Of a DNA stretch of 13,418 bases, positions 8,878-13,418 are shown piece after piece. The notes beneath the pieces were generated by a model, which did not search any database, was not told the origin of the DNA, and saw only the letters and a list, made by a program, of their open reading frames with translations. Each line of letters begins with the position of its first letter. The first letter of the stretch is position 1. Origin of the DNA: an uncultured Archangium sp. Lineage in GTDB: Bacteria; Myxococcota; Myxococcia; Myxococcales; Myxococcaceae. The DNA is taken from assembly GCA_946479335.1 (NCBI GenBank), contig CAMLFP010000128.1, positions 1 through 13,418 of the forward strand, read 5' to 3'. The position numbers and the translations under genes are program-made.

Positions 8878-9798
8878 TCAGAGCGCTTCGACCTGCAGGG
8901 TCTGCTGGCCCACGCGCAGGCGATCGCCCGGCTTGAGCGCGCGCTCTCCCGAGATGCGCACGAAGGTGCCCAGGCCGCCGGAGAGATCCTTCAGCAACGC
9001 GCCGTCAGGCAGCGGGGAGAGTTCGCAGTGGCGCGGCGCGAGGCCCTCGTCGTTCGGGAAGCTGAAGTCGCAGCGGCTCTGCCCGAAGGTGAGGGTGGGG
9101 CCGGGGCTCAGCACGCAGCGGCCGCCGCGTTCGCCCAGCAACACCTCTTCGACGAGGTAGTGCACCTGCGCGTTGGGCACCGCGAAGCCGTAGACCAGCA
9201 CGTCGCGGCGGTTCCACTGCGGCGCGGGCTCCACCGCACCGAGGAAACGGAACAGCCGCAGGCCGGTGGAGAACATGCCGCCCACGGGCACGGTCTCGGT
9301 GTGGTTGACGCTCGCGTAGACGCCGGAGCTGGAGCCCTCGTCGCGAACGAAGAGCTTCCCGTCGCGCACCGTCAACGTCGCGTGCAGCGGAGAGATGAAT
9401 GGATCATCGGGGAAGAGGATGGCGCCCTTCGCGCGGCCGAGCTGCGCGCCCGTCGCGGCGATGCGGAAGCGTTGCCCACGCGAGGGGCCCGCCAGCACCG
9501 TCAGCCCGAGGCGCGGGCCCTGCGGCTGCGGAGGCGGCGGAGACTCGAAGGTGGGCCGCGCCGGCACGCCACGCACCGGCGGCTGCGGCGGAGGCGTCTG
9601 CGTGCTGCGCTTGAGGCCCGGCGGCGTCGCCTCCACGGCGGCGGGCGCGGGAGGCAGCGGCTGCGACGGCGCGCGGGTGGCGGGGCTGCTGCCGTCGGTC
9701 GCTGCACCGCAGGCCATGCAGCGCACGGCGCCCACCACGTTGAGGAAATCGCAGGAGGGGCAGATGACAGCGAGGGTTTTGGTCAACAGCGCAGCCAT
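8878..9798 (-). CDS. Zinc-ribbon protein with two FHA domains
   Basis: 306-residue protein with three parts. First comes an N-terminal zinc ribbon, CPSC (13-16) and CMAC (27-30), four cysteines spaced to bind one zinc. Next is a Pro/Ala-rich linker (about 36-95), then two FHA domains (about 96-190 and 200-306). In the first FHA, GR (121-122), S136-x-x-H139 and a GSSSGVY motif (155-161) are visible. In the second, R242, R256-H257 and a GGLGTF motif (274-279) are visible but diverged. No signal peptide or membrane helix is seen. ATG 9798 is the only sensible start, although no strong Shine-Dalgarno sequence precedes it. It converges on the Ser/Thr kinase with 20 bp between stop codons and is divergent from rel. 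It probably acts as a phosphothreonine-dependent adaptor. The zinc ribbon could bind protein or nucleic acid; nothing here decides between them. Confidence 0.85.
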   Translation of the reverse strand: MAALLTKTLAVICPSCDFLNVVGAVRCMACGAATDGSSPATRAPSQPLPPAPAAVEATPPGLKRSTQTPPPQPPVRGVPARPTFESPPPPQPQGPRLGLTVLAGPSRGQRFRIAATGAQLGRAKGAILFPDDPFISPLHATLTVRDGKLFVRDEGSSSGVYASVNHTETVPVGGMFSTGLRLFRFLGAVEPAPQWNRRDVLVYGFAVPNAQVHYLVEEVLLGERGGRCVLSPGPTLTFGQSRCDFSFPNDEGLAPRHCELSPLPDGALLKDLSGGLGTFVRISGERALKPGDRLRVGQQTLQVEAL

Positions 9799-9867
9799 GG
9801 GCGTCGGCCATAGTCAATCAAGCGCCCTCATTCCGCAACACTCGCGTTGAAATGCATCACTCCGACG

Positions 9868-9918
9868 TTCAGGGCGCGCGCATTGCGACCCGGCGACCGG
9901 GTGTTACGCTTCAGGGCG
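9868..9918 (+). repeat. Pair of 9-bp direct repeats upstream of rel
   Basis: TTCAGGGCG occurs at 9868-9876 and again at 9910-9918, start to start 42 bp, about four helical turns. The second copy lies just before the rel start codon. A pair of operator half-sites is conceivable, but chance is not excluded in such GC-rich DNA. Confidence 0.25.
9883..9910 (+). promoter_or_regulatory. Candidate sigma-70-type promoter of rel
   Basis: TTGCGA (9883-9888), a 16-bp spacer and TACGCT (9905-9910) resemble -35 and -10 boxes. The spacer holds the palindrome ACCCGG-CGA-CCGGGT (9888-9902). A start site about 7 nt past the -10 box would fall near 9917, leaving almost no leader before TTG 9920. Judged by eye only. 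Confidence 0.35.
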
Positions 9919-9919
9919 T

Positions 9920-12121
9920 TTGATTCGCCTCAACGACATTCTCCAGCGCGTCTCCAGCTACCACCCGGACCCCGACCTCGACATCATCAAGAAGGCCTAT
10001 GTGTACTCCGCGCGAGTGCACCAGGGGCAGGTGCGAAAGAGCGGTGAGCCGTACCTGATCCACCCGCTCGAAGTCGCGGGGATCCTCGCGCAGCTGCGGC
10101 TCGACGAAGCGTCGATCGTCGCCGGGTTGTTGCACGACACCGTCGAAGACACGCTGGCCACCATCGAGGAGATCCGCGAGCTGTTCGGCGACGAGGTGGC
10201 GTTGATCGTCGACGGCGTCACCAAGCTGGGCAAGTTCAGCGCCTCGCAGCAGCTCTCGCAGGAAGAGAAGCAGGCGGAGAACTTCCGCAAGATGCTGGTG
10301 GCGATGGCGCAGGACATCCGCGTGATCCTCGTCAAGCTGGCCGACCGCACGCACAACATGCGCACGCTCGATCACATGAGCGAGGAGAAGCAGGCGCGCA
10401 TCGCGCAGGAGACGCTCGACATCTACGCGCCGCTGGCCAACCGCCTCGGTATCTCGTGGATCAAGACCGAGCTCGAAGATCTCTCGTTCCGCTACACGCG
10501 CCCGAAGGACTACTTCGATCTCGAGTCGCGCATCTCGCGCAAGAAGAAGGAGCGCGAGAAGTACATCGACGACGTGGTGGCGGTGATCGAAGGGAAGCTG
10601 AAGGAAGCGAACATCCCCGCGAAGGTCAGCGGGCGCTTCAAGCACTTCTATTCCATCTACAAAAAGATGAGATCGCAGGGCATCGACTTCGAGCAGGTGC
10701 CCGACGTGATCGCTTTCCGCGTGATCACCCCGGAGCTGGGCAACTGCTACGCGGCGCTCGGCCTGGTGCACCAGATGTGGAAGCCGGTGCCCGGCCGCTT
10801 CAAGGACTTCATCGCCATCCCCAAGGCGAACATGTACCAGTCGCTGCACACCACGGTGATTGGCCCGCTCTCGGAGCGCATCGAGATCCAGATCCGCACC
10901 GAGGAGATGCACCGCATCGCCGAAGAAGGCATCGCCGCGCACTGGGCCTACAAAGAGGGCAAGGCGCAGATGAAGGGCGACGACGAGAAGTTCGCCTGGC
11001 TGCGGCAGTTGCTCGAGTGGCAGCAGGACCTCAAAGACCCCAAGGAGTTCCTCGACACGGTGAAGGTCGACCTCTTCACCGACGAGGTCTTCGTCTTCAC
11101 CCCGAAGGGAGACGTGAAGTCGCTGCCGCGCGGCGCGACGCCGGTCGACTTCGCCTACGCCATCCACTCCGGCGTCGGCGAGAAGACGGTGGGCGCGAAG
11201 GTGAACGGCAAGATCGTGCCGCTCCGGTACAAGCTGAAGAACGGCGACCAGGTGGAGGTGTTGACCTCCCCGCAGGCGCACCCCAGCAAGGACTGGCTGA
11301 CCTTCGCGCGCACCAGCCGCGCGCAGCAGAAGATCCGCGGGTTCATCAAGGAGCAGCAGCGCGAGAAGAGCCTGGTGCTGGGCCGCGAGCTGACCGACCG
11401 CGAGTTCAAGCGCTTCGGGCTCAACCTCAACAAGCTGATCAAGGCCGGCGAGTTGAAGAAGCCCGCCGAGGGCTACGGCTACCGCAACGAAGACGATCTG
11501 CTGGTGGGCGTCGGCTACGGCAAGATCCAACCGAGCCAGTTGGTCGACGTGCTCGTGCCGAAGGAGAAGGCCGAGGAGGTGCGCAAGCAGGACCGCGCCG
11601 AGAAGGAGGCGCCTCCGCAGCCGAGCGCCTCGGGCCTCTTCCAGACCGTCACCGACGCCGCGCGCAAGCTGGTGGGGCGCAAGCCGACGGGCGGCGTGAC
11701 GATCGGCGGTATTGATGACGTCCTCGTGCGCTTCGGGCGCTGCTGCAACCCGGTGCCGGGCGACGCGATCGTCGGCTTCATCACGCGTGGCCGCGGCGTC
11801 ACGGTGCACACCGCGGGTTGCGAGAAGGCCAAGGCCACCGACCCGGAGCGGAAGATCGACGTCGCGTGGGACGTGCGCGGCGACTTCCGCCGGCCGGTGA
11901 CGTTGCGCGTGCTGACCACCGACCGCCCGGGCCTGCTGGCCGACATGTCTCAGGTCTTCACCAACAAGGGCGTGAACATCTCGCAGGCGAACTGCCGCGC
12001 CACCGGTGACGATCGCGCGGTGAACACCTTCGAGGTCACCATCGCTGACTTGAAGCAGCTGACCGACGTGATGCGCAGCATCGAAAAACTGACGGGCGTG
12101 TTCTCCGTCGAGCGCGTTTAG
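9920..12121 (+). CDS. rel: Bifunctional (p)ppGpp synthetase/hydrolase, Rel/SpoT type
   Basis: 733-residue long RelA/SpoT homologue that makes and degrades the stringent-response alarmone (p)ppGpp. The HD hydrolase domain is intact: His48, His72-Asp73, Glu76-Asp77 and Asp142. The synthetase domain (about 205-345) has SGRFKHFYSIYKKM, Tyr306, the EIQIRT block (Glu323) and AAHWAYK. It carries RFKD (293-296), the RxKD form typical of bifunctional Rel/SpoT enzymes rather than the ExDD of RelA. A TGS domain (about 388-449), a conserved CC/H/C region (Cys608, Cys609, His630, Cys634) and a C-terminal ACT domain (about 660-733) complete the standard architecture. Start TTG 9920 gives MIRLNDIL, matching the usual N-terminus of homologues. 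AGGG only 3 nt upstream is a poor ribosome site, so leader-poor translation is possible. ridA follows after 21 bp. Confidence 0.96.
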   Translation: MIRLNDILQRVSSYHPDPDLDIIKKAYVYSARVHQGQVRKSGEPYLIHPLEVAGILAQLRLDEASIVAGLLHDTVEDTLATIEEIRELFGDEVALIVDGVTKLGKFSASQQLSQEEKQAENFRKMLVAMAQDIRVILVKLADRTHNMRTLDHMSEEKQARIAQETLDIYAPLANRLGISWIKTELEDLSFRYTRPKDYFDLESRISRKKKEREKYIDDVVAVIEGKLKEANIPAKVSGRFKHFYSIYKKMRSQGIDFEQVPDVIAFRVITPELGNCYAALGLVHQMWKPVPGRFKDFIAIPKANMYQSLHTTVIGPLSERIEIQIRTEEMHRIAEEGIAAHWAYKEGKAQMKGDDEKFAWLRQLLEWQQDLKDPKEFLDTVKVDLFTDEVFVFTPKGDVKSLPRGATPVDFAYAIHSGVGEKTVGAKVNGKIVPLRYKLKNGDQVEVLTSPQAHPSKDWLTFARTSRAQQKIRGFIKEQQREKSLVLGRELTDREFKRFGLNLNKLIKAGELKKPAEGYGYRNEDDLLVGVGYGKIQPSQLVDVLVPKEKAEEVRKQDRAEKEAPPQPSASGLFQTVTDAARKLVGRKPTGGVTIGGIDDVLVRFGRCCNPVPGDAIVGFITRGRGVTVHTAGCEKAKATDPERKIDVAWDVRGDFRRPVTLRVLTTDRPGLLADMSQVFTNKGVNISQANCRATGDDRAVNTFEVTIADLKQLTDVMRSIEKLTGVFSVERV

Positions 12122-12129
12122 AAAAGCGC

Positions 12130-12135
12130 TACGGT
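12130..12135 (+). promoter_or_regulatory. Candidate -10 box of ridA (leaderless arrangement)
   Basis: TACGGT ends 7 nt before the ATG at 12143, where a -10 box would place transcription start at or next to the start codon. No clear -35 is seen inside the 3' end of rel. A competing reading is that GGTGG (12133-12137), 5 nt before ATG, is simply a ribosome binding site in a rel-ridA operon. Confidence 0.25.
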
Positions 12136-12142
12136 GGCGCGC

Positions 12143-12526
12143 ATGTCGCACGAGATCATCCAGACTCCCGCAGCGCCCCAGGCCATCGGCCCGTACTCGC
12201 AGGCCGTCGTCGCCGAGGGCACGCGCACCATCTACCTGTCGGGGCAGATCCCGCTCACGGCCGCCGGGCAGCTCATCGACGGAGACATCACCGCGCAGAC
12301 CGAGCAGGTGATGAAGAACCTCGAGGCGGTGCTGAAGGCGGCGGGCGCGGGCTTTGGCGACGTCGTGCGCTGCGGCATCTTCCTCACCGACCTGGGCGAC
12401 TTCCAGAAGGTCAACGAGGTCTACGGGAAGTACTTCCCCTCCAGGCCTCCGGCCCGGGCGACCGTGCAGGTGTCAGCCTTGCCGAAAGGCGCGAGGGTGG
12501 AGATCGATTGCATCGCCGTGAAGTGA
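12143..12526 (+). CDS. ridA: RidA-family enamine/imine deaminase
   Basis: 127-residue member of the RidA (YjgF/YER057c/UK114) family. These enzymes hydrolyse reactive enamine/imine intermediates, such as 2-aminoacrylate released by PLP-dependent dehydratases, to keto acids and ammonia. The family signature is clear: AIGPYSQAV near the N-terminus, LSGQIPL (about 32-38), and the C-terminal block with RATVQVSALPKGARVEIDCIA. Arg105, which holds the substrate carboxylate, and Glu120 fall at the same numbers as in E. coli RidA. Length is typical; the active form is a homotrimer. ATG 12143 is preferred to the in-frame GTG 12134 because homologues begin at this point. It is probably co-transcribed with rel, 21 bp upstream, though no functional link to ppGpp is shown. 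Confidence 0.93.
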   Translation: MSHEIIQTPAAPQAIGPYSQAVVAEGTRTIYLSGQIPLTAAGQLIDGDITAQTEQVMKNLEAVLKAAGAGFGDVVRCGIFLTDLGDFQKVNEVYGKYFPSRPPARATVQVSALPKGARVEIDCIAVK

Positions 12527-12560
12527 TCGCTGTTCAGGGCCGAAGACACGAGTGATTGAG

Positions 12561-13412
12561 ATGTCACGTTTCATTCTCCTGACCGTGGTGCTGTGTGGAG
12601 CCGGGGCCTTCGCCCAGACGGCGACGGCCGCGCCTGACTTCTCGCCGCCGCCGTTGGTGCCGGCCACGCCGCCGCCGGAGCCTGCGGCTGACCCCTCCGC
12701 GCCGCCGATGACGCCGCCGCCCACGCTGACGCCGCAGGGCACGCCGACTCCGCCGGGCTACGTGCCGGGGCAGCCGGGCAGCGGGTACACCTATTCGCCG
12801 TACGGCAACGCGCGCGGCACGCCGCAGAAGCCGCCGGGGCCGGAGGTGGGGCTGATGGTGAGCGAGTCGCTCTTCGGCATGCTCAGCGCCGCGGGCACGA
12901 CGATTCTCCCGTACTTTCTGTTGGGGCTCGGAGGCGGCGTGCAGGGCGACATCATGGGCATCCTCACCGTGGCGCTCTTTGCGTTGACGCCGGTGGTGGT
13001 GTCGCAGACGCAGGTCGGCATCGCCAACGGGAGCGCGTACTACAAGACCGACGCGTGGATTCCGCTGCTCGTGGGGCTCGCCTCCGAGGGCATCGTGTTG
13101 ACGACGTACTACTTCGCGAACGGGAAGACGTTCATCCCGCCGTCGCCGTACGCGTCGAGCGGCGCCGCGCCGAGAGATCAAAGCGCGGTGATCTGGCTGT
13201 TCATCGGCTCGCTGGGCGTGGTGCCGTTGCTGCAGATGGTGGCCATCAACCTCTTCAAGCAGCCGAAGGCCGGCATCCTCGCGAAGCTGGGTGCGCCGCC
13301 TGACAAGAACGGCTTCTCCGTGGGCTTGCCGATGCCGGCGCCGGTGCTGTCACGCACGCAGGCGGGGCTCTCGGTGGGCGCGCAGTTGCAGTTCTTCCGC
13401 GGCACGTGGTGA
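12561..13412 (+). CDS. Hypothetical secreted or membrane protein with Pro-rich N-terminal region
   Basis: 283-residue protein with no family I recognise. Residues 1-18 look like a Sec signal peptide, with hydrophobic FILLTVVLCGAGAFA and a probable signal peptidase I site AFA|Q. Cys12 is not in a good lipobox, so a lipoprotein is less likely. Residues 25-95 are Pro/Thr-rich and low in complexity. Four hydrophobic stretches follow (about 104-125, 129-149, 165-185, 208-231), long enough to be membrane helices. The C-terminus alternates polar and apolar residues and ends GAQLQFFRGTW, reminiscent of an outer-membrane strand ending near an aromatic residue. Helical inner-membrane and outer-membrane readings both remain open. 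ATG 12561 is chosen because it starts the signal peptide; GTG 12552 adds three residues. It lies 34 bp after ridA on the same strand and may be co-transcribed. Confidence 0.75.
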   Translation: MSRFILLTVVLCGAGAFAQTATAAPDFSPPPLVPATPPPEPAADPSAPPMTPPPTLTPQGTPTPPGYVPGQPGSGYTYSPYGNARGTPQKPPGPEVGLMVSESLFGMLSAAGTTILPYFLLGLGGGVQGDIMGILTVALFALTPVVVSQTQVGIANGSAYYKTDAWIPLLVGLASEGIVLTTYYFANGKTFIPPSPYASSGAAPRDQSAVIWLFIGSLGVVPLLQMVAINLFKQPKAGILAKLGAPPDKNGFSVGLPMPAPVLSRTQAGLSVGAQLQFFRGTW

Positions 13413-13418
13413 CGACCG

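Noticed and set aside
9911..12151. 746-residue open frame on the minus strand opposite rel
   Set aside because: It mirrors rel in composition, shows no domain, and the plus strand carries unmistakable Rel domains throughout.

Overview
The window looks like chromosomal DNA of a GC-rich myxobacterium (Myxococcota, formerly Deltaproteobacteria). The indications are the very GC-rich right half, a Hanks-type Ser/Thr kinase set among proteins with tandem FHA domains, a bifunctional Rel gene followed by ridA, and TTG/GTG starts. This assignment is inferred from gene content and style; no marker gene in the window proves it.

Left part (1-6135): an accessory, defence-type region that looks somewhat less GC-rich than the right half. 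It opens on the minus strand with a broken C-terminal remnant of a phage Gp37/Gp68-family (DUF5131) gene. Three plus-strand genes follow head to tail: an AAA+ ATPase (216-1196), a large subtilisin-like protease with an intact Asp/His/Ser triad (1211-3754), and an HsdR/EcoEI-R-type nuclease-helicase (3796-6135). The ATPase and protease have the organisation of IetAS, known as a plasmid-stabilising toxin-antitoxin-like module on pTiC58 and later reported as an anti-phage system. The HsdR-like gene has no HsdM or HsdS partner in the window. The most interesting possibility is therefore a composite IetA-IetS-HsdR operon, or IetAS nested in a type I restriction locus whose other genes lie outside the window.

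Right part (6173-13412): ordinary myxobacterial core and signalling genes. A recX-family gene begins 37 bp after the HsdR-like gene and overlaps, tail to tail, a minus-strand protein with two FHA domains. That protein is divergent, across a very short gap, from a membrane-anchored Ser/Thr kinase with a TPR-like C-terminal region. The kinase converges on a second minus-strand protein with a zinc ribbon and two FHA domains. The kinase is thus flanked by two potential phosphothreonine-binding proteins, a plausible phospho-signalling cluster. A short divergent promoter region then leads to rel (ppGpp synthetase/hydrolase), ridA (enamine/imine deaminase) and a secreted or membrane protein of unknown function.

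No tRNA, rRNA, CRISPR array, IS element or intact integrase was seen. No stretch over 300 bp is gene-free; bases 1-215 hold the pseudogene remnant and the ietA leader.
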